This document shows, piece after piece, positions 47,601 through 52,800 of a stretch of DNA of 64,000 nt; the stretch's first letter is position 1, and every line of letters starts with the position of its first letter. The stretch spans positions 11,041,001 to 11,105,000 of the forward strand of contig NC_065889.1 of the NCBI RefSeq assembly GCF_905147045.1, written 5' to 3'. The notes beneath the pieces are model-generated. The model did not search any database. It saw only the letters and a list, made by a program, of their open reading frames with translations, and had not been told where the DNA came from. The translations under genes were made by a program, and so were the position numbers. The stretch comes from Nymphalis io (taxonomy: Eukaryota > Arthropoda > Insecta > Lepidoptera > Nymphalidae).

Positions 47601-48571
47601 TTTCTTACAATGCCAATGTCTAAGGGCGTTTGGTGACCACTTACTATCAGGTGGCCCATATGCTCATCCGCCTTCCTATTCTATAAAAAAAAAGTAAAAA
47701 GACGACGGTATCAAGGAAAATTTCTTCAAGATTAATATCGTATAAATAAAATATCAATACAAATTTATAAAACATGTTCATCGTAATAACTAAGACGTGC
47801 CAAAAAATTGACTGTACGTAGTTTAAGAGAATTTTTAAATTTAGCTTTCTATTTTCATTTACATTCTAATTTCTATGAATATTTATTATTTTATAAAGTT
47901 ATCAGAACCAAGAACCAAATCCAAATATTTTTAGTGATAATTGCTTTTATGTTAAAAAAAAAAATCAGTTATTTTTTTACCTTATTTTAGCATATAATTG
48001 GGCACTATGATTTTGGTTAAAAATCAGATTTACAATCTATTATTTTCTACTTGGCTTTTTAATAAATTTAAATGTCATGCCGTAAAACATAAAATACTAT
48101 ATAGACAATAAAAAGCGTGGAGCATATTCGTTTAATTATATGAAGGAAAAATAAAAAAAAAATGAATTAACATACCTATATTATTACATATCGAAGAATA
48201 TAGTAACTACTGAGTTTCTTGTCATAATTACAGTAGAATCTACATTACAAACCGGCTATGCCGGTTATACATTATATTTCAATATTGTAATATGATAATT
48301 GTATAGTGTCTACTTGAATCAAGTTTTTTTTTGTTTAGTACTTAGGTTATAAAATAGATTATTAATAGCCTTTTTTTGCAGGAGAGGTCGTTGCACTCGC
48401 TATCGATCAGTTGGTTCTACACGAAGCGCTTCTCAACTGTGCGCGCGATCAGCGTTGCCGCTTGCTATTTCCCTTCGGCCATCAGCGATGCCAACGACAA
48501 CACCCACACAGGAAACCACCGAAACTGTGCTCATAGAACCTCAGCTAAGTAACTTTAAAGTTCGCTATTAA
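11431..48571 (+). CDS. 5-HT2B: 5-HT2-class serotonin receptor, 3' half of gene (6 exons, TM5 to stop)
   Basis: Class A GPCR for serotonin, expected in the plasma membrane of neurons and other tissues and, by family, Gq-coupled. The model joins 11431-11629, 27025-27153, 30023-30229, 34367-34536, 37348-37474 and 48382-48571; every intron is GT-AG and all phases agree (1,2,2,2,1,2), giving about 339 residues. Visible parts are the extracellular loop 2 Cys (PDLC), TM5 with FYIP, a long loop 3, TM6 with FxxCWAPFF, TM7 with NPIIY, a helix-8 CHC motif and a Thr-rich tail. TM1-TM4 exons are not in the window and presumably lie before base 1. The EQKATKVLG...FVLCWAPFF wording resembles insect 5-HT2B (5-HT2 beta) more than 5-HT2A from memory, so class 5-HT2 is firm and subtype B is likely. 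Introns are 15.4, 2.9, 4.1, 2.8 and 10.9 kb and are filled with retroposons. The end of the gene converges on the gustatory receptor gene. Confidence 0.9.
11668..11822 (+). mobile_element. Family D retroposon, 5' half, just after the TM5 exon
   Basis: Starts GGTTTACGTGGTGGTAGGGT and runs to ACCAAGGCTGGTGGC, where it stops abruptly. Confidence 0.75.
11838..12010 (-). mobile_element. Family D retroposon, 3' half, inverted against its neighbour
   Basis: TTTTTTTATAAAATAGGTAG, GGGCCACCTGATGGTAAATG and CACCCATAGACATTGG are the reverse complement of the D 3' end, with the poly(T) facing the preceding + copy. Confidence 0.75.
12011..12597. other. Intron, nothing recognised
   Basis: No supported feature. 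Confidence 0.45.
12598..12760 (-). mobile_element. Family A SINE, decayed
   Basis: TTTTGAGGAGGTATTAGCTT, ATGCTGCTACAATGCGGATT and GGTGGAAACACCTGTGGTAG match the family A 3' half in reverse, with a TA-repeat inside. Confidence 0.65.
12868..12975 (+). mobile_element. Family D fragment
   Basis: AAGGCTGAGTGGGCCAGTGT followed by AATTGTGAGCACAA and ATAACATCGTAGATC. Confidence 0.6.
12976..13730. other. Intron, nothing recognised
   Basis: No supported feature. Confidence 0.45.
13731..13990 (+). mobile_element. Family B tRNA-headed SINE
   Basis: Head GAGCCGGTTGGCGTGGTTGG carries an A-box-like TTGGCGTGGTTGG; AGGTTCGATTCCCACC is a good B box. The body has TTTGTGTGCATG, GTATGTATTTACAAAA, GTTGTCTGGTTTCCATAGTA and it ends CCAGGATATTATTATTAT. 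Confidence 0.88.
14245..14342 (-). mobile_element. Family A SINE, decayed 5' part
   Basis: ATGAAAATTCAATGATGTTT, TTAAGATTCACGTGTTCTGA and TACTGAGCCACTTCGG are the reverse complement of the A head. Confidence 0.6.
14822..14891. repeat. 70-bp segment, first of two identical copies
   Basis: Identical over 70 bases to 15615-15684 (ATTGAGAGTTTCATGAAAAA through GGGTTTGAGCC). Followed by CAAGCACCACCACATG, so the end may derive from an old SINE. Confidence 0.95.
15597..15700. repeat. TA microsatellite holding the second 70-bp copy
   Basis: A run of TA dinucleotides up to 15614, the exact 70-bp copy at 15615-15684, then TAGAAATATATATATATAAA. The copy appears inserted within the TA tract. Confidence 0.9.
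15701..16379. other. Intron, trace of family E
   Basis: Around 16015-16100, CTTTATTCTGTATAAAGTAT and CTTATTGATTGTCATGAACG resemble the family E tail; otherwise nothing. Confidence 0.4.
16380..16580 (+). mobile_element. Family D retroposon, strongly decayed
   Basis: GTTAGTAAGCCAGAGTAATT, ACGTCATAGATCCCATGGTT and AATGGCGCATTG keep the D order. Confidence 0.5.
16640..17110. other. GC-raised segment of unknown origin
   Basis: About 300 bases from 16660 are clearly richer in G and C than the flanks and open in several frames on both strands (for example 16658-16876 + and 16733-16993 -). No frame shows a domain I recognise. It could be a decayed mobile element; I do not call a gene. Confidence 0.3.
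17266..17288. repeat. AT dinucleotide microsatellite
   Basis: Alternating A and T for 23 bases. Confidence 0.95.
17289..18069. other. Intron, nothing recognised
   Basis: No supported feature. Confidence 0.45.
18070..18290 (+). mobile_element. Family D retroposon, decayed
   Basis: TAAGCCAGTCTGAGTAGG, CTACCGAAACAAAGCAATAC and GTGACCACTCCCCATCAGGT keep the D order. Confidence 0.65.
18587..18663 (-). mobile_element. Family A SINE, 3' end only (77 bp), with target duplication
   Basis: Only the last ~75 bases of A are present. CCTTTCGTGTAT occurs at 18575-18586 and again at 18664-18675, a 12-bp target-site duplication, so the piece was inserted at this length. On the - strand it starts AATAAGCTCC. 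Confidence 0.9.
19140..19330 (+). repeat. Family G dispersed repeat (CGCCCACGGCTTTGCCC...TAATATTAGTA)
   Basis: TATTCGCCCACGGCTTTGCC, CAAATTTTATTAAAATCGGT and ATTTATAATATTAGTATA have the wording of a repeat very common in lepidopteran genomes, probably the 3' end of a non-LTR element. A shorter relative is at 31520-31605. Confidence 0.6.
19331..19969. other. Intron, nothing recognised
   Basis: No supported feature. Confidence 0.45.
20028..20711 (-). pseudogene. LINE-2 reverse transcriptase C-terminal open frame
   Basis: A 227-codon open frame, the longest in the window. It has RKLGILSKLRHYFTPEQLL, CMEYCSHLWDGSAKNHL and NALPESVFPDRYNVGIFK, which are C-terminal (thumb and beyond) motifs of insect Jockey/CR1-like elements. 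It lacks the catalytic YADD block, which lies in another frame at 20766-20951, so it cannot code for a working polymerase. Confidence 0.88.
21031..21393 (-). pseudogene. LINE-2 endonuclease fragment and frame-shifted polymerase
   Basis: YPTAQLVFLGDFNAHHKEWL is the APE-type endonuclease GDFN block. The frame reaches PDVDSQK and then loses family wording; from there the polymerase wording continues in a different frame (20927-21202). This marks the deletion joint. Confidence 0.82.
21466..22015 (-). pseudogene. LINE-2 start of ORF2: N-terminal endonuclease
   Basis: Two overlapping frames cover a Ser-rich lead sequence and then HLSNIRGLHS, LLFLTETQIGCP and AGVFIYVRND, the first blocks of the APE-type endonuclease, with the Glu of LTET as a catalytic residue. 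A break separates the two frames near 21780. Confidence 0.8.
22441..22929. other. Intron, nothing recognised
   Basis: No supported feature. Confidence 0.45.
22930..23072 (+). repeat. Family E repeat ending in an ATT microsatellite
   Basis: CCTCATGTTACAATATTGAA, CTTCGGAATATAGATTCTGC and CGAGAAGAACCGGTAAGAAA then (ATT)n to 23072. The simple tail suggests retroposition. Confidence 0.65.
23073..24215. other. Intron, nothing recognised
   Basis: Open frames on both strands at 23079-23519 (83 and 145 codons) are low-complexity Lys/Ile/Tyr-rich and have no family wording. Confidence 0.45.
24216..24470 (+). mobile_element. Family B tRNA-headed SINE
   Basis: GAGCCGGTTGGCCTGGTTGG and GTGTTCGATTCCCACC mark A and B boxes; it ends GTCATGATATTATATTAT. 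Confidence 0.88.
24606..24845 (-). mobile_element. Family D retroposon, lacking its 3' end
   Basis: TAGACATTAGCATTGTAAGA, ATTACACTGGCTCACTCACC and CTGTTTTGCGGTAGAATATC, reverse complement of D. Confidence 0.82.
24893..24983 (-). mobile_element. Family A SINE, 3' end only, with target duplication
   Basis: Carries CCCACTGCTGGGCTAAGGCC to GGAGCTTATTAT only. The 15-bp TATTAGTATATAATA at 24878-24892 recurs at 24984-24998. It stops at almost the same SINE position as the copy at 18587. Confidence 0.9.
24999..27024. other. Intron, nothing recognised
   Basis: A moderately GC-richer piece at 26640-26830 (CACTGTCCCCTCCCGAATAC) is not matched elsewhere in the window. Confidence 0.45.
27025..27153 (+). 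CDS. 5-HT2B: 5-HT2 receptor exon: intracellular loop 3, part 1
   Basis: Acceptor TTTATAG and donor GTAAAT enclose 129 bases that keep phase 2 on both sides (1 + 42 codons + 2). The peptide starts QCGGFDNGS and is rich in Ser, Arg and Thr, as expected of a poorly conserved third cytoplasmic loop. Of the two remaining frames, the one at +2 stops early, so phase alone supports this frame. Loop content cannot be checked by family motifs; support comes from phase, open frame and a raised GC content against the flanking introns. Confidence 0.78.
27154..27819. other. Intron, nothing recognised
   Basis: No supported feature. Confidence 0.45.
27820..28175 (+). mobile_element. Family C tRNA-headed SINE, full length
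   Basis: GACCTCGTTGGTCTAGTGGC is an A box region, AAAGTTCAATTCCCAGGTCG a B box region. The body has GTAGCAGCCCGGAGTCTGGA, GCCTCGGAAAGCACGTAAAG, TCCCATCGGATTATGAGAGT and ends at GCCGTCGTGGCCGAAATCGG. Confidence 0.9.
28176..28621. other. Intron, nothing recognised
   Basis: Very AT-rich with a poly(A) run at 28308-28318. Confidence 0.45.
28622..28920 (+). mobile_element. Family A tRNA-headed SINE, full length
   Basis: GCCGAGATGGCCTAGTGGTA and GTGGGTTCAAACCCGGGC mark the promoter boxes. It ends GGCTGTTACTG followed by repeats of TACTG, a simple tail. One of the cleanest copies. Confidence 0.92.
28938..28969. repeat. Short inverted repeat, 13-bp arms
   Basis: CCTTAACTAATAT, six-base spacer, ATATTAGTTAAGG. 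Directly after the SINE tail. Confidence 0.9.
28975..29065 (+). repeat. Family H dispersed repeat fragment
   Basis: GTTTGTTACGATTTTACGTC, CAACTGCTCAACCGATCATC and ATGAAATTTTGCAAAGATTC; a partly similar piece is at 29275-29310 (AACCGATGGTAATGAAATTT). Confidence 0.45.
30023..30229 (+). CDS. 5-HT2B: 5-HT2 receptor exon: intracellular loop 3, part 2
   Basis: Acceptor TTTCACCAG ends at 30022 and the donor is GTTGGT, which has T rather than A/G at intron position +3. Length 207 gives 1 + 68 codons + 2, keeping phase 2. The peptide contains TQRNKIGMSVSQPQLSY, a Gly/Asn-rich stretch and DVATQTPPS, typical of a long arthropod amine-receptor loop 3. Several Ser/Thr next to basic residues could be kinase targets (inference). 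Confidence 0.82.
30230..30477. other. Intron, nothing recognised
   Basis: No supported feature. Confidence 0.4.
30478..30725 (+). mobile_element. Family B tRNA-headed SINE
   Basis: GGACCGGTTGGCGTGGTTGG, GTGGGTTCGATTCCCACC and CCCAGGATATTTATTAAT end. Confidence 0.9.
30726..31488. other. Intron with a family D head fragment
   Basis: 31095-31150 has TACTTGGTGGCTTTGTGCAA and CTCATCAGATATTCAACAG, a short D piece; otherwise nothing. Confidence 0.45.
31489..31524. repeat. Perfect 36-bp palindrome
   Basis: Arms of 18 bases (AGATTCAACCCCAAGGTT) with no spacer. Confidence 0.97.
31755..31910 (-). mobile_element. Family A SINE, decayed
   Basis: GGAACAGCCTGATACTTC, GGAGGAGGTTTGGAGCTGCT and ACCACTGGCCCATATCGGCT keep both ends, the middle is deleted. 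Confidence 0.7.
32385..32620 (-). mobile_element. Family D retroposon, decayed
   Basis: GAGACATTGGCGTTATAAAA, CAATGCGCCAATAACATTGG and TATACTGGCTCACTCAACTT in reverse D order. Confidence 0.75.
32985..33180 (+). mobile_element. Family A SINE, decayed
   Basis: AGCCGAGATGGTGTAGTGGT head and TTTGGGGTTCAAGACCGG B box region; 3' half decayed. Confidence 0.65.
33352..33370. repeat. AC dinucleotide microsatellite
   Basis: Nineteen alternating A and C bases. Confidence 0.95.
33371..34366. other. Intron, nothing recognised
   Basis: AT-rich with no supported feature. Confidence 0.45.
34367..34536 (+). CDS. 5-HT2B: 5-HT2 receptor exon: end of loop 3, TM6, extracellular loop 3
   Basis: Acceptor TTGTAACAG and donor GTAAGT bound 170 bases (1 + 56 codons + 1). 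The peptide carries NEQKATKVLG at the base of TM6 (Glu 6.30), FFTF with Phe 6.44, CWAPFF with Trp 6.48, Pro 6.50 and Phe 6.51/6.52, then Asn 6.55 and a Cys-x-x-Cys in extracellular loop 3. This is the strongest diagnostic exon for the 5-HT2 assignment. Confidence 0.95.
34850..35050 (+). mobile_element. Family A SINE, decayed
   Basis: TATGTGCTTAATTTGTGCTT, TCATCTCTTGCTCGGCGATG and CTTCTCAAAAAGGAGGGGAG match A; head nearly lost. Confidence 0.65.
35051..36385. other. Intron, nothing firmly recognised
   Basis: A weak reversed A-like piece at 35075-35155 (ACAAGTGGCAGAAATTCATT). Otherwise AT-rich. Confidence 0.4.
36386..36424. repeat. Perfect inverted repeat, 19-bp arms, 1-base spacer
   Basis: ATTCACAGATTGCGCTGTT, C, and its exact reverse complement. 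Confidence 0.97.
36425..37347. other. Intron, nothing recognised
   Basis: No supported feature. Confidence 0.4.
37348..37474 (+). CDS. 5-HT2B: 5-HT2 receptor exon: TM7 and helix 8
   Basis: Acceptor TATTTCAG and donor GTAAGG enclose 127 bases (2 + 41 codons + 2). The peptide reads EHVVDICLWLGYVSSTINPI then IYTVFNRTFRAAF. Trp 7.40, Tyr 7.43 and the NPxxY motif (N7.49, P7.50, Y7.53) are present. The exon ends LLRCHCSR; the two Cys are candidate palmitoylation sites closing helix 8, as in related receptors. Confidence 0.95.
37475..38225. other. Intron, nothing recognised
   Basis: Loose CACACA/ACATAT-rich stretch to about 37810 with repeated motifs such as CTCACACA and ACACAT; no ordered repeat. 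Confidence 0.4.
38226..38462 (-). mobile_element. Family A SINE, decayed
   Basis: GTAACAGCCTGTATGTCCCA at one end, TTAAGATTCACGTGTTCTAA at the other. Confidence 0.75.
38626..38675. repeat. Perfect inverted repeat, 24-bp arms, 2-base spacer
   Basis: The 24 bases from 38626 (CGTATGTATATTGTTCCGTA...) recur as exact reverse complement at 38652-38675, spacer TT. Confidence 0.97.
38789..39071 (+). mobile_element. Family C SINE with internal deletion and 14-bp target duplication
   Basis: Head CTACCTCGTTGGTCTAGTGG is present but the B box region is missing; sequence resumes near GGAATTTGGAAGAGTGTACA. Ends CTAAATCGGTCTGGAGGACAT. TATTATAAGCGAGA at 38775-38788 recurs at 39072-39085. Confidence 0.92.
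39215..39330 (-). mobile_element. Family D retroposon, 5' part
   Basis: CGCACTACAAACCGGAGCAC, ATATTGAGTATGCTGTTTGG and GGGCTTGCACAAAAACGTAC. Confidence 0.7.
39351..39649 (-). mobile_element. Family A tRNA-headed SINE, full length
   Basis: GTAACAGCCTGTGAATGTCC through TTACCACTGGGCCATCTCGG. Near-complete reverse copy. Confidence 0.9.
39650..40489. other. Intron, nothing recognised
   Basis: No supported feature. Confidence 0.45.
40490..40826 (-). mobile_element. LINE-1 non-LTR retrotransposon, 3' end, strongly 5'-truncated
   Basis: The part 40716-40826 is nearly identical to 1-113. On the - strand the frame reads SIPSRTKKFGNSFL, KKWNSLPAHVFPSSYN, and then a 3' non-coding part, ending in a poly(A) tract (T run before 40490). 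The 19 bases at 40525-40543 are shared with family D. Confidence 0.9.
40881..40985 (+). mobile_element. tRNA-like SINE head, separate family
   Basis: CTGGCGGGTTGGCACAGTTG is A-box-like and CAGTTTCGATTCCCGCC is B-box-like, followed by TATTATGTACATAAGTATGT. Related to B in layout but not in sequence. No cloverleaf I trust, so not called as a tRNA gene. Confidence 0.6.
40986..41954. other. Intron, nothing recognised
   Basis: No supported feature. Confidence 0.45.
41955..42245 (-). mobile_element. Family D retroposon, full length
   Basis: TTTTTTTTAGACAATAGGAC is the poly(A) side; GGGCCACCTGATGGTAAGTG carries the 19-nt block shared with LINE-1 exactly; ends CCCTACCACCAGTA. Confidence 0.9.
42632..42917 (+). 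mobile_element. Family A SINE with 11-bp target duplication
   Basis: GCCGAGATGCCCCAGTGGTA to CAGCAATGGGATATTCAC. TGTGTACGTGA at 42617-42627 recurs at 42918-42928. Confidence 0.92.
42945..43020 (-). repeat. Family E fragment
   Basis: TAAGTTTCTTGGCCGTCCGT then TCGGTAGAATCTACATCCC, reverse complement of the GGAATGTAGATT...CCGAGAAG block. Confidence 0.55.
43021..43983. other. Intron, nothing recognised
   Basis: A short D-like piece at 43268-43330 (TGGTGGTTATGTAAAAGCCC, CAGGTGGCCCATTTGG) only. Confidence 0.4.
43984..44130 (+). repeat. Family E repeat, best copy
   Basis: AAAAGTCAAAGTCAAAAATC, CTTTATTCAATATAGAAGCG, TACCACCGGTTCGGAAATAA and GAGAAGAACCGGCGAAAG. The wording is common in Lepidoptera, probably a non-LTR element or SINE tail. 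Confidence 0.7.
44131..44773. other. Intron, nothing recognised
   Basis: AT-rich; a second weak family E trace at 44400-44470. Confidence 0.4.
44774..45059 (+). mobile_element. Family A SINE with 9-bp target duplication
   Basis: CCGAGATGGCCCAGTGATTA head; the B box region is partly deleted (GTGGGTTTGACC). TGTTAGATG at 44765-44773 recurs at 45060-45068. Confidence 0.9.
45060..45624. other. Intron, nothing recognised
   Basis: No supported feature. Confidence 0.4.
45625..45905 (-). mobile_element. Family D retroposon
   Basis: TATCTGATGGTAAGTGGTCA, TTACATAACCAATGCGCCAT and AAAGCCCTACCACCA. Confidence 0.85.
45906..46794. other. Intron, nothing recognised
   Basis: An open frame of 75 codons at 46511-46738 has no family wording. 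Confidence 0.4.
46795..47085 (+). mobile_element. Family B SINE carrying an inverted insertion
   Basis: Standard B head (GAGCTGGTTGGCGTGGTTGG) and tail (CCCAGGATATTATTATTATT). Near 46952-46980 it has about 27 extra bases whose core TACATATACTACTTTTC is the reverse complement of the SINE's own upstream sequence. Confidence 0.9.
47405..47690 (+). mobile_element. Family D retroposon, full length
   Basis: TACTGGTGGTAGGGCTTTGT to CCTATTCTATAAAAAAAAA; among the cleanest copies. Confidence 0.92.
47691..48381. other. Intron, trace of family E
   Basis: 48205-48270 has CTGAGTTTCTTGTCATAATT and GTAGAATCTACATTACAAAC, reverse E. No other feature. Confidence 0.4.
48382..48571 (+). CDS. 5-HT2B: 5-HT2 receptor last exon: cytoplasmic tail and stop
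   Basis: Acceptor TTTTTTTGCAG ends at 48381; the frame set by the TM7 exon stays open for 63 more codons to TAA at 48569-48571. The tail is Arg/Ser-rich, then TTTPTQETTETVLIEP, ending SNFKVRY. No palindromic or repeat sequence is involved and the GC content is clearly above the flanking intron. The tail itself is not family-diagnostic, so assignment rests on acceptor quality, phase and position; an 11 kb intron precedes it and other 3' exons could be alternatives. Confidence 0.8.
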
Positions 48572-48725
48572 ATAAAATTGTACTTTACTTTTTATGTTTT
48601 TTTGTTTGTTTTATATCTTAAATTATATCTTAGTTGTAATATTTTCTTCGTTTATTAGATATAAAGAATGAATTACATGTTCACAATACAACTGTATATG
48701 TAAGCTTGTGTAAAATTATGAGAGA

Positions 48726-48731
48726 AATAAA
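48726..48731 (+). terminator. Likely polyadenylation signal of the 5-HT2 gene
   Basis: AATAAA about 155 bases after the stop codon, within AGAGAAATAAAGCAATC. Another AATAAA at 48571-48576 overlaps the stop codon and is less likely to be used. RNA evidence would settle which one is used. Confidence 0.5.
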
Positions 48732-48884
48732 GCAATCATGTTGTTATTAAAAAGATAAATATTAGACGGACAGACGCTTCGTCCTTTTCTGGTCTGGTCT
48801 GGTTGTGTAATCCCTTTAACAAATATTTATATTTATAAATCGTTATTAAAAATGTAACAAAACTACCAGCTATTTGTCCGAACG

Positions 48885-49180
48885 GATTTACTGGTGGTAG
48901 AGCTTTGTGCCCTCTTTTGGGTAGGTACCACTACCGGCAGATATTTTACCGCAAAACAGCAGTACTTGATATTGTTGTATTTCAGTTTGAAGGGTGGTTG
49001 AGGCAGTGTAATTACAGGCACAAGGGACATAAAATCTTAGTTCCAAAGGTTGGTGGCGCATTGGCTATGTAAGCGATGGTTGACATTTCTTACAATGCCA
49101 ATGTCTAAGGGCGTTTGGTGACCACTTACTATCAGGTGGCCCATATGCTCGTTCGCCTACCTATACTGTAAAAAAACAAA
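48885..49180 (+). mobile_element. Family D retroposon, full length, just downstream of the 5-HT2 gene
   Basis: TTTACTGGTGGTAGAGCTTT to CCTATACTGTAAAAAAA. From about 48995 to 49140 it is nearly identical to the copy at 47405, including GACATAAAATCTTAGTTCCA. Confidence 0.92.
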
Positions 49181-49344
49181 TAATATGACATAGGAACCGT
49201 CAAAAAAAGGGTCCGATAAAGACAGTTTGTCCCCTCTTACATAAAAAAAAAATATGCAAAATTTGCATCGGACGACATTTTAAGTAGGCTCAGAGCCAGA
49301 ACCGAGCCCCCAGATGACAAATTATCCACGAGAAGGAACGCGAA

Positions 49345-49408
49345 AATATGCCAGTAACGTTCATTTAAAAAATTAATTATTTATTTAAATGGACGTTACT
49401 GGCATATT
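49345..49408. repeat. Inverted repeat, 25-bp arms with one mismatch
   Basis: 49345-49369 and 49384-49408 (AATATGCCAGTAACGT... against ...ACGTTACTGGCATATT), spacer 14 AT-rich bases. Confidence 0.95.
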
Positions 49409-49594
49409 AATTAAATAATAACGTAACGTAGGTTAATTAAATAATTCCTTAAGATCATAATTTATAATAATTTCCTTTTTATTCTATTTCACTTCTCATT
49501 AATTTTCATTCCGTCGTCTTTAATATTTTATGTTTGTATTACATTTAAGTTAATGCGTAGATTGGAACGTAATTTTTTATCCATTATTCGATTT

Positions 49595-49643
49595 TGACGT
49601 ATGACGTATGACATATGACGTATGACGTATGACGTATGACGTA
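49595..49643. repeat. Seven tandem 7-bp units TGACGTA
   Basis: Seven units in a row, the third reading TGACATA. Each unit holds the TGACG half-site known for CREB/ATF proteins. Confidence 0.95.
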
Positions 49644-49649
49644 CTTCCC

Positions 49650-49860
49650 TTTTATTGTGGACCGCGGCAATGTATAGTTAGAGCGCCGTGTTTTAAAGTT
49701 AGCTAGTGTTACGAACAATGTTCCATTCCCTATCCCATAGTACTGTCTCTCATCCCTTGGCTTGTGTTCTTCAAGTGTGTGAAGACTAAGGGAACGCTCC
49801 CAAAAAGAAGTGTCCCCACGAGTAAGATCGGATTTCAAGGTTACCACTTTCTATTAATCT
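49650..49860. other. GC-raised intergenic segment, unrecognised
   Basis: Higher GC and complexity than its flanks, e.g. GTGGACCGCGGCAATGTATA and CATCCCTTGGCTTGTGTTCT. An 87-codon - strand frame overlaps it but includes the 7-bp tandem repeat and has no family wording. Confidence 0.35.
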
Positions 49861-52800
49861 TAAAACAGTCCACTTATCTACGCGAGGATAATGTTAATTA
49901 TTATTTATGAAGTTACCGTAGTAATCTTTGCTATTTATCAAAAATATAAGAGAAATAATTGATGTTTAGCTATTGACATTCTGTATTTAATAATTCATAC
50001 TACAGTTTGAGAATTATTTACGAACTGTAGCGAATTAAAGGACATAGTTTTAATTTGTTGTTATCGTTAAATTTATTAGACTAGTATTATATTATATATC
50101 ATAAACTTATAATTCAAATACATTAATATAATTTAATAAAAACCAATAGAAGCTCAGTTTAAAAATGGAATAAGAACAGACTAACTTTCATACTTAATCG
50201 AAGCAACTAAAGCTGTCAAATGTTTATTATATACATGTAAATAATTTAAATAGTGACATTTTTTATAAATATAAACATAATATGTAGAGTCTAAAGACAT
50301 TTGTGCTTAATGTGTAAAATATATGTTATATGTCAAATCATTACATAAACTTATTAATACAAATTATTTAGCCATTGTCATATAATTAATTTTATTACGT
50401 GTAAATTTAGGAATTTTGAATTTACCACAGACGTAACGAATACCAAAGTGTTTAATTTGTAAAATTAGTGAATAAATGTGTTTACAGAAGATGAAATCTT
50501 CTTATCTTATTAGTGTATAAGTAATTGGTTGTTAATAAATATTAATTATAATATAATATGTAGGGTTATAAATAAAATTATTTTTATTGTGTATCATTAT
50601 ATTAGATGAAACAGAAGTATACCTGAATATGTCCCAGTGTGCTATGGCAGTGTAGGAAAAGTAGAGGTAATACACGTGTAACAAAGTCACCTTAGAATGA
50701 AACATACTGACCGACTATCACTAGGTGAATTATTCGTATTGACAAATTAAGCACATGAAATTTAACCAATGTGTTATAAGATAACACATTGGTTAAATTT
50801 ATTAGTAAGAACTAATAACACATTGCTAGACTTTGGTCTCAGATTATCAACATTTAAAATCTATTTAAGTATATAGCTATATGTTAGAAGGAAATAACAA
50901 AATAACTTTGTCGTTAAAAGTTAAAAACTATATTTTATTTCTGCCATAAATCACAATGTTGAATAATATATGTTGCCAAATGTTACGTGCCAATGTCGCT
51001 GTTGTTTTAAATTTTCGTTTAAGTTTTATTTATTGTTGGAACATTATAACAAATCTTGAAATTGTTTTGTCTGTTTCAAATATTTCCTTATATTTTCTTT
51101 GTAAATTTTCATCTGTCTGTAATTTAGTATTCAAAAATATTGATAATAAGGACAGTGCAAAAACTACCTCATTTAAGTTAATATGACTATTTGCGAGTTA
51201 CCAAAACCAATACAACCAACTTTATTATTTTAGAAAACCGCTGCTACCCAATATATATAATGAAAGTAGAAGTTACGTACGAAAATCGCAGAATTTGAAG
51301 GATTTTCGTCATAAACTGGATTACATGTTGGCTTCACCGCGGGTTTGCAAGTTGTATAACATAAGTATATAAATATTAAACAGTACCATTTACTATTGAT
51401 TGGCTTAAATTGACTTTTGATACAAATTTTTTTAAGTACGTAATATTATAAATAGCCATCATAATGAATATATAAATTTTAACATCATTATCTATCTTAA
51501 ACTTTCCTAAAGTTTGTTTTTTTTAATATTCATTGTAAATGTATATACAAAAATATTAGAAAGGTGACCAGTGACTTCTTCATGTAATTTGCCGTATTAA
51601 GTACATACTTACTCATCCGTTATTTGATTCAAAAATAGTTTGTATTGCTACTCATACACAAAACAAGGCACAAGGCTATGCCTATATAACAAATGATTAC
51701 AATTAAGTTACAATTAACCACATGTATATATAATATTCTCCATTTGCATATGTGCTTGATGATAAAATGTTATACTTATAGTCAAAAATACTCTATCACA
51801 AACAGTCGTTAAAATTGAAATAGTTTCTTTTGTTTCATAAATTCTTATTGGCGTTGATTTGAGTTTTGGATAACACAGTCAAATATAATGTGAATATATT
51901 TTAATCTAAGTGTCATATTTTTGTCTCTGTATATTAATCGCACAAATATTAATATAAATGAATATTTTTAATGAATTAAATTGAATATTATATAAGTAAT
52001 AATGTGTTGTATTTAGAGTAAGTAGTTTATTAATATCGTAGTAAAACATTTATGTAAATAAATAAATATTTTATCAAATAGAAATCTCCAAGAAGATGTG
52101 CAATTAACACTATGATATTTTTAGTATATTCTAATGAATGTAGAATAAAAGTTATTTTCGAAAAAATCTTGTTTCATTTTAGATTATTTTATAAATCCTT
52201 AAACGATATGATAGTGGAAAATCTTCCGTATTCATCAACCAGGAGTCTTATAACGATAGTCTAATCGAAGTTCAAAGATTAAAAATCCATTACATCAACA
52301 AAAAAAAAAACTTCGTTTGTGCTGTGAATTCGTTTTGGAGTTATTTAGTGGTTTTCTGAAAAATTTCAATCATAGATTTTGCCAATTACATATCTGTGGA
52401 ATCAATATGGCAGATTCTAGACACATGAAACTTTTATGACTTCTATTAAGAAATATAATGAAAGGGCAATGTTTATATTTCACACAGCTTTTTCATTTAA
52501 TTTATCCAATGAAAATTTACAGAGTAATTTCTTCACTGTTATTTCAAGATGAATTAATTTTACTTAAAGAAATCCATAAGTTGATTTTATGAAAAACCCT
52601 TCCCTAGTGCTTACCTTCCCTCTTCCACTTTCTGGGCAAATTTTAAGCCTGTTATTTCACTCATTAAAACTTTATAATCTGTTTATACCATTATATATAA
52701 TGTGTGCATTGGGACCTATAAGCTACAGCAACAAACGAATTTACAAACTTTTTATAAATAGAAGAACAATATTATTCATTTGAATAAAGAATATCATTCA

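Noticed and set aside
49584..49847. An 87-codon - strand open frame
   Set aside because: Its end is the 7-bp tandem repeat (HTSYVICHTSYV) and the rest matches no family.
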